A stretch of 64,000 nucleotides of DNA from Monosporascus cannonballus (taxonomy: Eukaryota > Ascomycota > Sordariomycetes > Xylariales), in the NCBI GenBank assembly GCA_004154925.1, contig QJNS01000040.1, positions 337,819 through 401,818 of the forward strand. The letters run 5' to 3'. A program made the position numbers and the translations under genes. The notes beneath the pieces are model-generated. The model was not told where the DNA came from and searched no databases. It saw only the letters and a program-made list of their open reading frames with translations. Every line of letters begins with the position of its first letter. The stretch's first letter is position 1. Below, piece after piece: positions 49,646 through 63,888 of this stretch.

Positions 49646-52600
49646 CGATCTTCTCCTTTCCCAAATCTTGCCCTTAAGATTTCTTTTTTTTCATTTTTTT
49701 CGTTTAGTAAATATCCTTTTTTTCTGCTCCAAATTATATCGTTTTATATTTTTAAAATTCGTTATTTTCCCCGTTCTTCTACCGTTTGTCGTATTGACCT
49801 TATAAAAGCCTTCGACGAATTTGGTTACGAAATTATGTCTTGCTTTTATTGTCTTTCGAAAAACATAAAGTATAAAATAATGGAAAACGTTTTAAGATGT
49901 AAGGAATATATTAATCGGGGTCGATCTTATGATAATACCGGCGTACCTATTTTTTCCTTATAAAATATTTGTCGTAAATATTAACGTTTGGAATACGAAA
50001 AACCGTTTGCCGAAAAACGATTATTAAAGCTTTAACGGTTTTACTTCGAGGCTTAACGTAAATATTAGGAAAAAATAAATAAAGCTTTTTTTCGTTTTAT
50101 TTGTTTGCGAAAATAAAAGGCGTTAGCTTATTCGAAAGGCGTTATTATGGTATAACGTAAGTTTTAATCGTTAAACGAATTAAAGGAATAAAAACGTCGG
50201 AAATAAAAATAATTGGAAGTTATTATTATAGTTATTATATTAGCGAATATCGCGGCCAATTAGCCCGATATCCCGGTTACCGATTAGTCGGCCGTTAATT
50301 AAAATGCGCTTATTATTATTGGTAAAAGTTTTTTAATAGGCGTTAAGCGTTAATAAGATTTTTAGCAGGTTTTTAGGTGTTTTAGGAATTTAGGTATTTT
50401 TTCCATTTAATTAGGTACTAAGTAAGCCCGTTTTATTTTCGCATATCGAAAAATTTTTTTATTTCGTATGCTTATTCGTTTTTTATTTCCGTATCGTTTT
50501 ATACCGTATGTATTTTAATTATATTTGCTGTTAATTCGAATAAAGAAATATGAAAAATTAAATGGAGTTTGACTTTTGGTAAAAGTTTTAATTAGTAATT
50601 ATTTTCTGAGATTTTTTTAACGATTTTGCATAAACCGATATATTTAAAATCGAGTTTTTTGCTGGCTTATTTTATTTGAATATTTTTGGTAACGAAAAAA
50701 ATTATTTCCCCCTTTTCGAAAATTAATCCTTTTAATTTTTTCTGGTTATAATATTTGTTTATTTGATTCCGTACGAATTCCGGTTCTGTTTTTATTTCTT
50801 AATATAACTATTATAGTTATTTTGACGTAAGGATTGCTTTAATATTAATTAGACCGTTATTACGTATTTTTCTATAACTTTTTAAGGTAAAACAAAAATT
50901 TGCGTTCGCAGGTATTATTTTAATATTTTTATAGTAATTAATATTATAAGCTAATCATACGATTAATAATTTTTTAACCTAATTATTTTGTTCATAATTA
51001 ATGTAATATCGTAAATAAGTTTTTAAAGTTTAATTTATTTATTTTATTTATTTATCCGTTTAAGATTTAAATACGTTAAATAATTTGTAATTTAGGCCTA
51101 TTTATATTATTAAACTTTATTAATACTTTAATGTAAATATTAATCCTTTATTTAAAATAATTTTTATTAGTAATCCGTATATACTGAAAATATGTTTAAA
51201 AAATATATATTAGTTATTCGGCGTTTATGTCCTTATAATATGATAAGAAGTAAAAAGCTTTCGTAAATCGATCGACGATTACGAAAATATTATCGTAATA
51301 TATTCCTATAGCTTAATTTTTTAATATAGGAAATTTAATAATAAAATTAAATATAATTAAATATTATGGTTGTTTTGCGATTAATAATAGCTATAATTTT
51401 CCGTATGGCTTATGTCGTCGAGCCTTTGCTCTAGCGTAAATATCGTATTGCCGTATAATTTCTTTTACCGTTAATTTCATTTTAGGAAAGGAATATGTGC
51501 GTTAAAGTCGTTTTAAGATTTTATGGATCTCTGGATGTTTATGTAATTAATGTTCGTATATTTTTCGTATTAGATCCCTTTGGTATTTCTTTGATATTTG
51601 TATTTTATTCGTTTTTTGATTTTCTGAAAGATTATCGTTATATTATTGAATTTTCTGATATATATTGCTAGGTATTGCCCGAATCGTTATAATCTGTCGT
51701 AAGCGTAAATATCTTTTCGTTATGGTATCGAAAATTATATGGTTAATTTTAATTAATTTTTTTTAAGGTTTGGTCGTTTACTTAGGATATTTGCTTTATT
51801 ATTTTTTGAATCTTTTTTATAAATAATAACGAAGTCGAAGTTCGTTAATTTTTTCGTATATTTTAATTATTGTTTTATAAGTTTTTTGGTCGTAATAAAT
51901 TAGGTAGAATTTTGATAATTTATATAAACCTTAACCTGGTATAAATTTCCCTTTAGGAAATGCTTAAATTTCCGAAATACCATAATAATAGCTATAAATT
52001 TTTTATTTGGAATACCGTAATTAAGTTCGGCTTTTTTTAATTTATATAAAAAGAATATAAAAAGTTACAGTTTATTTTAATTATTTTATTATTTAATTAT
52101 TACGTTTAATGCGTAATCCGAAATATCGGTTTTTAGTTTAATAAAACGGTTTAGACTGTATATAATCAGTATTAACTTATTAATAATTATATCCTTAATA
52201 TCTTAAAAGACTTTTTCCGTATTTAATGTTTATTTAAACTTTTTTTTTCGTAAAATCTATTAAGGATATAATTATTTTACTAAAATTTCGAATAAATTTC
52301 CTATAATAATTAGCGAATCCAAGGAATATCTGTATTTCCTTAATTATTATTGGCATTTATTATTTTAGGATTATAACGATTTTTTTAGAGTTTATTTTGA
52401 TATATCCTGGAGTAATAATATGTTCCAGATATTCCATTTCCTATATATGGAATTAATTTTTTTCTGCATTAATAAGTAATCTTACGTTTAATAAAGCTTG
52501 AAAAATTTTATAAACGTATTTTATATATGTTTTTTCCGTTTTTAAGAAAATAAGAATGTTATCGAGATAACAAACGACGAAAATATTAAGGTATTTTCGT

Positions 52601-55600
52601 AATACGTAATTAATTATTTGCTGGAAGGTTATTGGTACGTTCGTAAATTTTATTAATATAACTAAATACTTAAATAATTCGTATTTTATCTTAAAAATTA
52701 TTTTTTATTTGTATTTTTTTAAATTCTGATAAAGTTATATTTATTTTTAAGATTGAATATTATAAATTATTTGGTTCCGTAAAGTCGGTTTTTTATTTTT
52801 GTAATTAAAAGTAATAATATTTGATTTTTGATAATAATATCGTTTAATTGTCGATAATTAATCATAAATTGCAATTTCCTATTTTTTTTTAGGTACGAAA
52901 AATATAAGATATTTTACGGGTAATTTCGAAAGTCGAATTTATCCTTTTTATAGCCGATTTTCCAGGTATTTTTTAAAAGTACGTAATTTGTTTCCGCTAA
53001 AATTATAAATAAAGTAAAACTTTGTTAAAGATTTTTCCTTAAAGATTATTTTATGATTTTATTTTTTATATTTTGGTACTTTTGTATCAAGTTTTTTCCT
53101 GAAAAATTGTTCGTATTTATGGTATTGCGGTAATATATTAATTAAAATTTTTAATTCCTAAAGCTATTGTTCTTTTTGTTTTAAAAATCGTTACTTAATT
53201 ATTTAAGTTTCGCTTTAATAGTAACAATAATATGTTATATTTTTTTAATATCCGTTTTTTTATATTTTGTTTTTTTAAGTAGTACGGGTTTTATTATATC
53301 TTTATATTTGTATTTGTTATTATTATCGATCGAATATTAAGATTTTATTCTTTTTCTTTTATTTGTTAATAAAAAATAAAACGAATTTTACTTAGTTAGT
53401 TCCGCCGTTAATTAAAATTCCGTATTAACGTATTTATAGCAATTTTAAGATCATATTATAATTTTTAAATAGAACGATATTAAAATTAATTTTTTAATAT
53501 TATTCTTTAATAAAAATCTCGAAATCATTAATTTCGCGTATAATTTTTCCGTTATCGTAAGCAAATTCTTAACTTTCGGCATTCGTTATTATATAAGATT
53601 TTAACTTATATTTCCATAACAATTTAAACTTATTTACCATATCCAGTATAATATAATTTCCGCCCAAAACTTTATAATCCATTATTACGGTATATTAATG
53701 CGTTTGGATTTATATATTTAAAATAATAAAGTTATTAACGTTTCTTATCGTTGCATTTAAATATTTTTTAGCAATTCCCTTTGATTTTTTTGGGTTTTGT
53801 TATTTTGCGGCTTTTTTATAAGTAAATTCTTTCTTTTAATTTCTATTCGAATTTATCGAATTTTATTTATGTTTTTTCGTTTAACGTGTTAAGTTATTAT
53901 ATTTGCTAGTATTGCCGGCGTATTATTCTTTTAAATTATATCAAGTATTTTTAATTTTTTTGCAGTTTTTCTTCTTATCGAATAAATTATTTTTTTATGT
54001 TTACGATTACATCTTATTATACGTTATTTTGGTTATCGTTTTAAGGATTTCCCATAAATTAATATATTTCTTTTTTGATAACTTTTTTTTCTGGAGATCC
54101 GTAATAAATGTTAATTGAAAATAAAGATCCGTAATAACTTTTTAATAATACTTTTTAACCGTACGCTGGATTAACTTTTTTTCCGTTTGGTAATTATATT
54201 ATTTATAATAATAAAAGGGGTATTTTTACGGGCATTATTTTTCTTTAAGTTAACCTTTTATTTTGGCTAATTATTAAATATTTTCTAGGATTATTGTTCG
54301 AAATTATTAATATTATTATTTATTATTTTTGTTATATCCGGTACGGTTTAAAAAGTCGAATCCCTTATAATATATACGGGTAATTTATGTATGGATATAT
54401 TATTTCCATTTTTCGTAATTAAGATATTCTCGTGGTCGACAATATATGGCATATATTTTACCGTATTAATTGGATGTTCCGGGGCAAAGTTTTTCTGTTT
54501 AATCCCGGTATTCGTATAATTATTCTTATAGCGCTTTTTGCTGTATTCGTAATACTTATTAAGTTAACTTCTTAATTTTTCGTATTTTTCGTTAAATTTC
54601 TTATCGTGATAATTCTTATTGGACTTTTGGCTGTAAGCTTGTTATATATTTGGTTTGGATTATGTTAATAGCCTTATTGTTATTTCCTTAATTATTCCTG
54701 GGTTATTTTTCCGGTATAAGGGTCCAGTTATTTTATTGTGGTTTTTTAAGCTTTTTGCATTTATAGGCCTTATGTCCTATTTTATTATAATTAAAGCATT
54801 TGATCTGGCTTTAATCTTTTTGTGGGTAACGCCGAGTTCCATAGGTCCTAACGCCGTTCCGTAAAAAATAAGAGGTATATTTTTTTTTCCCCTAATTGGA
54901 TTTATATCCCGAACGTAAAGTATATTATCTTTTTTTTCCTTTCGTTTTTTAAATTGTCGATTATTAATTTTAATTATTTTTGTAATATACCGGTTTAGGG
55001 CAACTGGTTATTTAATCCGAATAATTTTATCTTTTATATTATCTTTTAATTTTTTGTAAAATATGTCGATAAGGGTATCGGCTTTATTATTTTTTTATCC
55101 GGTCTTAGCCGCAAAATTTTTAAAAGTTACGGCGTATTTGGATACGGATTTTTTTTGTTGGAGTTATAAAAGTTATTAAGCCGTTAATTATTTTTTATTT
55201 AGATTACCGAAATTATTGCGTATTTTGTTTTCGAAATTAATATAAAATAAGAAAATTTTATTGGTAAAATATTTTTTATCCGATTTTTTTATTTTTAGGA
55301 AATTTTTTATAATAGGTTTAAATTAATTAACCGCATTTTCTGTTAGGCATATTTCTATTATTAGGATTATATCCGCTAAATTATTTAGGTTTAGGAAAGG
55401 AAAATAAATTCGTACTTAAATTAAGAAAATTTAAGGGTTACCTTTTCCATTATAAGGTTTCGGCTTTTTAGGTTTTATGCGGGCGAAAAAGGTTTAGGTA
55501 TATGACGTAACGTTAAGTTATCGAACTTTTTTTTTTAGCTCCTAAATCCGAGCCTAAAGTTGCTAAATAGGGGTTTCCTGAATGCTGGTTAACATTTTAA

Positions 55601-55655
55601 CAGTGTTAAATATTATTCAGAATTTGACGGTATTATTAAATAAAAGCTTGTAACG

Positions 55656-56040
55656 TATAACGGCTAAACGGTTTAACCAATTATTAAACCTTAGTCGTAC
55701 GGGTTTATGTTGGCAGAAGTATCGTAGAAATTTGAATAATAAATACAGTAATCGTATTACATTTTTTAATACTTTATTATTATAAACGATTAATATTAAT
55801 AAATGTTATAAACTGGTATTATTTAAATTATAGAAAAAATAAACGTATATATCTTTTTCCTTTTTGGCTTAATTATTCGTAATTACGCCGTTGGTAGTGA
55901 TTACGATTATTTAGGATTGATTACCTTTGATTATTAATGATTATTGGCTTGGCAGTAATTACCGTTACGTAACCCGGGAGGTGGCCCGTATGCTCCCTGC
56001 CTGACCGTTTCTTGAGACCGGAGCTTGTCGGGTCGTAATA
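55656..56040 (-). repeat. Right (5') LTR of element B
   Basis: 385 bp, TATAACGGCTAAACGG to TCGTAATA. The outer part (55966-56035) keeps more TG/CA (GGGAGGTGG, CTGCCTGACCG) than the left copy. Confidence 0.9.
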
Positions 56041-56664
56041 CTTAATTATTAAATAATAGATAGGATTTCTCGTTATAAGAAATATGTTCGCCGAGGTCGT
56101 TCATACGACGGGACGGAAATCCTTATTTCTATAATTAATCGGTATATCGCGGAATCGAAAAAATTAAAAAAAAAATTAAAGGCCGAAAAATCTTTATCTA
56201 AAGCTCTTACGTATTTTTTTCGTATCCGTCGTTAACGTTAGCACCATTAATCTTAAGGTGCGAAACTTATTAATTATACTTTTTAATCCGTAAATAATTC
56301 CGACAATTTTACGCAGTTAAAATTAAAGTTTATGGTCGAAATATAAGCTTTAAATAAAATAAGCGTTATTAATTAAAATACGGTAAATCAAGAATTTCCC
56401 TTTTTGAATTTTATAAACTGAAATGTTATTATTTCTAATAATTCCGCCGTTACTGGTAAAACTTTTTTAACAGGCGTTAAGCGCTAATAAGATTTTTAGC
56501 AAGTTTTCAAATGTTTTCGGAATCTGGATACTTTTTCCACTTAATTAGATATTAGGTAAAACCGTTTTATTTTCGCGTATCGAAAATTTTCTTTATTTCG
56601 TATGCTTATTCGTCTTTTACTTTTATATTGTTTTATGCCGTATATATTTTGATTATATTTACTG

Positions 56665-57059
56665 TGTGACGGCTTGGCGGTTTAACCAACTATTAAACCT
56701 TAAGTCGACGGGTTTATGTTAGCAGGAATATCGTGGGAATTTGAGCAATAAATACGGTAACGTATTACGTTTCGTAATGCCAAGGGTGTTTTGGGTAACG
56801 ATGTTATATTGCATGCTGAAGCTATATAAATTATGGAAATAATAAACGTATATATCCTTGTTTTGGCTTAAGGTGCTTAAGCGGCTTAAACCTTTAAGCC
56901 CGTTAAGCCCTTTGAACCTTTTTGTTAACTTAAGAGGTTTAAGGTGTTTGGCGCCTTAAGACCTTTAAGCCAGTTACGTAATGTTTTGGCTTGGGTCGGA
57001 ATTAATTTTTTCGTAATTCCGACCGTTTGAAAAAAAGTTAAGACCGTTAAGTTATAATA
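56665..57059 (-). repeat. Left (3') LTR of element C
   Basis: 395 bp, TGTGACGGCTTGGCGG to GTTATAATA; a TTAAGCC/GCCTTAAG array precedes GTTACGTAAT at 56973-56982. Confidence 0.92.
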
Positions 57060-60000
57060 CGATCTTCTTTTTTTTAGGATTTTTGTCCTTAAAGATCAAA
57101 TTATTTGTTTGTTAATTTCAGTAAATAACATTTTTTTATATATTTATTATGTTAGGCCGAATCGAAAAATTTCGTTCCCGTAAACGTATTAACGTTTTAA
57201 TTTTTTTAAAATGTATTAAATGTTTTAATTTCGAAATATCTTTTTGTTTTTATTATGAAAAAGAAAATACGGAATGTAAAGTTGCTTAAGGGTTTTTAAA
57301 ATGTACGCGATATATTTATTATGTGGATACTTATTACGTTTTTGGTTTTTTGAAAGTTAAGCATAAAAAACTTTTTAACGAAAAGGAATATTTAAAGCGT
57401 AAAAAGGAATAAGTTCGTAAAATGTTACGTATTGTTACCAATAAATTGGATCGTTTATAAAAGTAAAGGCGGTTATTTCGTCGCCGTGGTATGGAAATGT
57501 TTTGTTGCGATATTTAGGGTACGGAAATTATGGAAAAATTTAAACGTTTTGAAAAAGAATAAGAATAATTGGAAATTGCCGTTATAACTATTACATTAAC
57601 GCAGGCCGCGGCCGATTAGCCGGATATCCCGGTTACTGATTAATCGATTTTTGATTAGGACGTACCCGTTGTTATTAGTGAAAATTCTTTAATAGGCGTT
57701 AGGCGTTAATAAGGTTTTTAGTAGGTTTTTAGGTATTCTCGGAATTTGGATGCTTTTTTTATTTAATTAGGTATTAAGTAAATTTATTTTGTTTTTGTAT
57801 ATCGAAGATTTTTTTTATTTCGTATGCCTATTTATCTTTTATTTTCATATCGTTTTATATCGTATATATCTTAATTGTATTTGTTATTAATTCGAATAAG
57901 GAAATATAAAAAATTAAATAAAGTTTAATTTTTGATAGAAGGTTTAATTAATAATTATTTTTTTTAGATTTCTTTGGCGATTTTATATAGATTAATATAT
58001 TTGAAATTAAGTTTTTTGTTAAGTTTTGTCGTTTAAATATTTTTGGTAATAAGGAAAATTATTTTTCTTTTTTCGAAACTTAATTCTTTTAATTTTTTTA
58101 GTCGTAATATTTATTTATTTAGTTTCGTACGAATTTTAATTTTTTTTTTATTTTTTAATATAATTATCGTAATTGTTTTAAAATAAGGATAATTTTGATA
58201 TTAATTGGATTATTATTGCGTATTTTCCTATAAATTCTTGGAATAAAATCAAAGTTTATATTCGCAAGTATTATTTTAATAATTTTATAATAATTGGTAC
58301 TAAAAGATAATTATATAATTAGTAATTGTTTAATTTAATTATTTTGTTTATAATTAATATAATATTATAAGTAAACTTTTAAAGTTTAATTTATCCGTTT
58401 TGTTTATTTATTCGTTTAAGGTTTAAATACGTTAAATAATTTGTAATTTAAGCCGATTTATATTAAAAGATTTTGTTAAAATTTTGATATAAATTTTAAT
58501 TTTTTATTTAATATAATCTTTTATTAATAATCCGTATATGTTAAAAATATGGTTGAAAAAAATGTAAATTAGTTATTCGATATTTGTATCCTTATAATAT
58601 AATAAAAAATAAAAAAAATTTCGTAAATCGATTAACGATTACAAAAATATTATTATAATGTATTTTCTTAATTAAATTTTTTTATATAGGAAGTTTGGTA
58701 ATAAAATTTAATATAATTAAATATTATGGTCGTTTTGTAATTAATAATAGTTATAATTTTCCCTATAGCTTGTATCGTCGAGTTTTTGCCTTAGCGCAAA
58801 TATCGTATTGCCGTATAATTTTTTGTACCGTTGATTTTATTTTAGGAAAAAAGTATATACGTTAAAATCGCTTTAAGGTTTTATGGATCCTTAGATATTT
58901 ATGTAATTAATATTTGTATATTTTTTGTACTAAAATTTTTTAGTATTTTTTTTGAAACTTGTATTTTGTCCGTTTTTTGGTTTTCTGAGAAATTATCGTA
59001 TTATTATTAAATCTTTTGATACATATTACTAGGTATTACCCGAATTATCGTAATTTGTCGTAAGCATAAATATCCTTTTATAATAATATCGAAACTTATA
59101 TGGTTAATTTTAACTAATTCTTTTTCGAAGTTTGATTATTTATTTAAAATATTTATTTTGCCGTTTTTTAATTTTTTTTGTAAATAATAACGAAGTCGAA
59201 GTTCGCTAATTCTTTTACGTAACGAAATTATTATTTTGTAAGTTCCTTGATCGTAATAAATCGGGTAAAATTTTGATAATCTATATAAACTTTAATTTGG
59301 TTTAAGTTTTTTTTATAAAGTACCTAAAGTTTCGAAATGCCATAATAATGGCTATAAATCTTTTATTTGGAATACCGTAATTAAGTTTGGTTTTTTTTAA
59401 TTTGTACGAAAAAAATATAATAAGGTATAATTTTCCTTAATTATTTCGTTATCCGATTATTACGTTTAACGCGTAATTCGAAACATTAGTTTTTAATTTA
59501 ACAAGGCGGTTTAAATCGTACATAATTAATACCGGCTTGCTGGCAATTATATTCTTAATTTTTTGAAATATTTTTTCCGTAATTAGCGTTTATTTAAATT
59601 TCTTTTTATAAAATTTATTAAGGGTATAGCGATTTTGTTAAAATTTCGAATAAATTTCCTGTAATAATTAGCGAATTTAAGGAATACCTGTACCTTTTTA
59701 CTTATTATTAATATTTGCCATTTTATAATTGCAACAATATTTTTGGGGTTTATTCTGATATATCCTAGAATAATAATATATTCCAAATATTTCATTTTTT
59801 ATTTATAAAATTAATTTCTTTTTGTATTAATAAATACCTTTGCGTTTTGTAAAATTTAAACGATTTTATAAACGTATTTTATATATATTTTCTTTGTTTT
59901 TAAAAAGATAAAAATGTTGTCGAAATAACAAATAACGAAAATATTATGATATTTTCGTAATACGTAATTAATTATTTGCTAAAAGGTTATTAATACGTTC

Positions 60001-62987
60001 GTACATCCTATAGGTATAACCAAATACTTAAATAATTTGTATTTCGTCCTAAGGGCTATTTTTTATTCGTATTTTTTAATCTTAAAAAAGTTATATTTAT
60101 TTTTGAAATTCAATATTATAAATTATTAAGTTTTATAAAATCGGTTTTTTATTTCCGTAATTAAAGATAATAATATTCGATTTTTAATAGTAATATCGTT
60201 TAATTATTGGTAATTAACCATAAGTCGTAATTTTCCATTTTTCTTTGGTACGAAAAATATCAGGTAATCTGCTAATGATTTCGAAAATCGAATTTATTTT
60301 TTATAGCCGATTTTCCAGATATTCTTTAAGAGTACGTAATTCGTTTCCGTTAAGGTTATAAATAAGGTAAAACTTTATTAAAAATTCTTTTTTAAGAATT
60401 ATTTCATAATTTTATTCGTTATATTTTAACAATTTCGTATCGAATTCCTTTTTAAAGAATTATTCGTATATAAAATATTCTAATATTATATTAATTAAAT
60501 TTTCTAACTTTTAAAATTATTATTTTAGGTCGTTATTTAGTTATTTTAATTTTATTTTAATAATAATAATAATACGTCAAATTTTTTAATATTTATTTTT
60601 TTTATATTTTATTCCTTTAAGTAATAAGGTATTTATTATATCTTTATGCTTACATTCATTATTATGATTAATCGAATATTAAGATCTTAATTTCTTTTTT
60701 TATTAATAAAAAATAAAATAAACTTTCCTTAGCCAGTTCCGCCGTTAATCAAAATTCTGTATTAGTATATTTATGGTAATCCTAAGATTATATTATAATT
60801 TTGAAATAACACGATATCGAAATTAACCGTCTGGTATTATCCTTAAATAAAAATTTCGAAATAATTAATTTCGCGTATAATCTTTCTGTTATTATAAACA
60901 AATTCTTGATTTTTGGTATTCATTATTATGTAAAGTTTTAATTTATATTTCCATAACAATTTAAACTTATTAATTATATTTAATATAATATAATTTCCGC
61001 CCAGAATTCCGTAATTTATTATTACGATATATTAATACGTTTTTAATTATATTTCCAAAGTAACAAGGTTGTTAACGTTTCCTATCGTTGCGTTTAAAAC
61101 CTTTTTTGGGAATTTCTTTTGATTTTTTTGGGTTTCGTTGTTCTGTAAACTTTTTATAAGTAATTTTTTTCTTTTAACTTTTATTCGAATTTATCGAGCT
61201 TTATTTATGCTTTTTCGTTTAACGCGTTAAGTTATTATATTTGTCGTTATTGCCGAAGTATTATTTCTTTAAGCCGTCTTAATTATTTTGAGTTTTTTTG
61301 TAATTTCTTTTATTAAATAAATTATTTTCTTATATTTGCGATTATATTTTATTATATGTCGTCCTAATTATTATTCTAAAGACTTTTTATAAATTAACGT
61401 ATTTTTTCTTTAATAACTTTTTTTAAGGATTTATAAAAAAGGCCAATTAAAAATAAAGGTCCGTAATAACTTTTTAATAATGTTTCTTTATTATATGTTA
61501 AATTAATTCTTCTTCTATATAGTAATTACATTATTTATAATGGTAAAAAGGGTTTTTCTGCGGGTATTACTTTTTTTCGGGCTAGCTCTTTATTTCGGCT
61601 AACTATTAAATATTTTTTAAGATTATAATTCGAAAATATTAATATTATTAATTATCGTTCTTATTATTTCCGGTACGATTTAAAAAATTAAATTCTTTAT
61701 AGTATATACGGATAATTCGTTCATAAATATATTATTTTCATTTTCCGTAATCGGGATATTTTCGTTATTGATAATATATGGCATATATTTTGCCGTATTA
61801 ATTAAGATTTCCGGAATGAATTTTTTTTATCCAATTTTAATATTCGCATAATTATTTTTATAATACTTCTTATTATATTCGCGATACTTATTAAGTTAGC
61901 TTTTTAACTTTTCGCATTTTTCGTCAAATCTTTTATCGTAATGGTCCTTATCGGACTTTTTGCTATGGGCCTAATACATATTTAGCTTAAATTATATTAA
62001 TAATTTTATTATTATTTCCTTAATTATTTTTAAATTATTTTTCCGATATAAGGGTTTAATTATTTTATCGTAATCTCTTATGTTTCTTATATTTATAGGC
62101 CTTATATCCCATTTTGCCATAATTAAAGCATTTAATCTGGCTCTAATTTTATCTATGGGTAACGCCAAGTTTCATAAGTTCTAATGCTATTCCATAAAAA
62201 GTAAGAAATACGTTTTGTTTTTTTCCTTAATTAAATTTATTATATCTCGAACGTAAAGTATATTATCCTTTTTTTCCTATCGTTTTTCAAACTGTCGATT
62301 ATTAATTACCTTTACAATATACCGGTCCAGGGTAATTAATCGTTCAATTTAAATAATTTTATCTTTTATATTATCCTTTAATTCTTTATAAAATATGTTA
62401 ATAAGGGCGTCGGTTTCGTTATCTCCATATCCGGCTTTAACTGTAAAACTTTGAAAAATTACGGCGTACTTGGATATAAATCTTTTTTATCGGAATTATA
62501 AAAGTTATTAAATTGCGGATTATTTTTTATCCGGATTGCCGAAATTATTACGCACTTTATTTTCGAAATTGGTATAAAGTAAAAAAATTTTATTAATAAA
62601 GTTTTTTTTATCCGATTTTTTTATTTTCAGAAAATTTCTCATAATGGGCTTAAATTAATTAACCGTATCTCTCGTTAAGTATATTCCTATTATTAGGACT
62701 TAATCCGCTAAGTTATTAAGGTTTAAAAAACGAAAATAAATTTGTACCTAAATTAAAAAGGTTTAAAGGTTACCTTTTTTATCATAAAGCTTTAGCTTTT
62801 TAGGTTTTATGTAAACGAAAAAGAGTTGGGCAGATGGCGTAGCTTTAATTTTTCAGATTTTTTTCTTTAGTTCCCGAATTCGAACTTAAAACTGTTAAAT
62901 AAGGGTTTTTTAAGCGCTAATCGATATTTTGACAATATTAAATATTGTTTAGAATCTGACGGTATTATTGAACAAAAACTTGTAACG

Positions 62988-63382
62988 TATAACGGCTTGG
63001 CGGTTTAACCAATTATTAAACCTTAAGTCGACGGGTTTATATTAGCAGGAATATTATGGGAATTTAAGTAATAAATACGGTAATATATTATGTTTCGTAA
63101 TGCCAAAGGTTTTTTAAATAATGATATTATATTATAAGCTAAAGCTATCTAAATTATGGAAATAATAAGCGTATATATCCTTATTTTGGCTTAAGGTACT
63201 CAAACGGCTTAAACCCTTAAGCCCGTTAAGCCCTTTAAGCCTTCCTGCTGGCTTAAAAGGCTTAAGGTGCTTGGCGCCTTGAGACCTTTGAGCTAGTTAC
63301 GTGACGTTTTGGCTTAGGTCGGAACTGATCTTTTCGTGGTTCCGACCGTCTGAAAAGAAGCCAAAACCGTTAGGTCATAACA
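62988..63382 (-). repeat. Right (5') LTR of element C
   Basis: 395 bp, TATAACGG to GGTCATAACA; contains GTTACGTGAC (the unmutated form of the conserved motif) at about 63296-63305. Confidence 0.92.
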
Positions 63383-63888
63383 TACTGTTAATTCGAATAA
63401 GGAAACATAAAAAATTAAATAAAATTTAATTTTTCATGGAAATTCCAATTAGTAATTATTTTCTAAGATTTTTTTGGTGATTTTATATAGACCGATATAT
63501 TTAAAATCGAGTTTTTTGCTAGCTCTTTTTATTTAAATATGTTTTATAATAAGGTAAATTATTTCCCCTTTTTAAAAGTTAATCCTTTTAACCTTTTCTG
63601 ATTATAATATTTGCTTATTTAATTCCGTACAAATTCCAATTTTATTTATATTTCTTAATATAATTAGTATAACTGTTTTAACGTAAAAATTATTTTAATA
63701 TTAATTGGGCCGTTATTAGGTACTTCTTTATAAACTTTTAAAATAAAACCAAAATTTTCCTTCGCAGATATTATTTTAATGTTTTTATAGTAATTGGTAT
63801 TATAAGTTAATTATGCGATCGGTAATTTTTTAACCCAATTATTTCGTTCATAATTAACATAATATTATAAATAAATTTCTAAAATTTA

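Larger units (their letters stand above)
49265..56040 (-). mobile_element. Complete gypsy retrotransposon B nested in A
   Basis: 6776 bp, LTRs 49265-49645 and 55656-56040, with perfect target duplication CTTAA (49260-49264 and 56041-56045). The minus strand shows the gag zinc-knuckle region at about 54765-54805, RT with a YLDN catalytic box near 52565, and the integrase region at about 51240-51400. The U3 array is of the GATTACT/AATTAC type. The interior is 28904-35601-like but independently mutated. Inactive. Confidence 0.92.
56665..63382 (-). mobile_element. Complete gypsy retrotransposon C nested in A
   Basis: 6718 bp, LTRs 56665-57059 and 62988-63382 (395 bp each), perfect target duplication TACTG (56660-56664 and 63383-63387). 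On the minus strand: gag zinc knuckle at about 62095-62140; RT box degraded to YFDN near 59925; an RT-connection segment at 59795-59583 reading FLKFANYYRKFIRNFNKIA (family FLGFANFYRRFI..FSKIA); integrase region near 58620-58790. The U3 array is of the TTAAGCC type, as in the split LTR at 11029-13350. Inactive. Confidence 0.93.

Noticed and set aside
53903..54864. Plus-strand ORFs with many Phe/Leu that look like membrane proteins
   Set aside because: They lie antisense to the gag region of gypsy element B; the hydrophobic look comes from T-rich degraded sequence.
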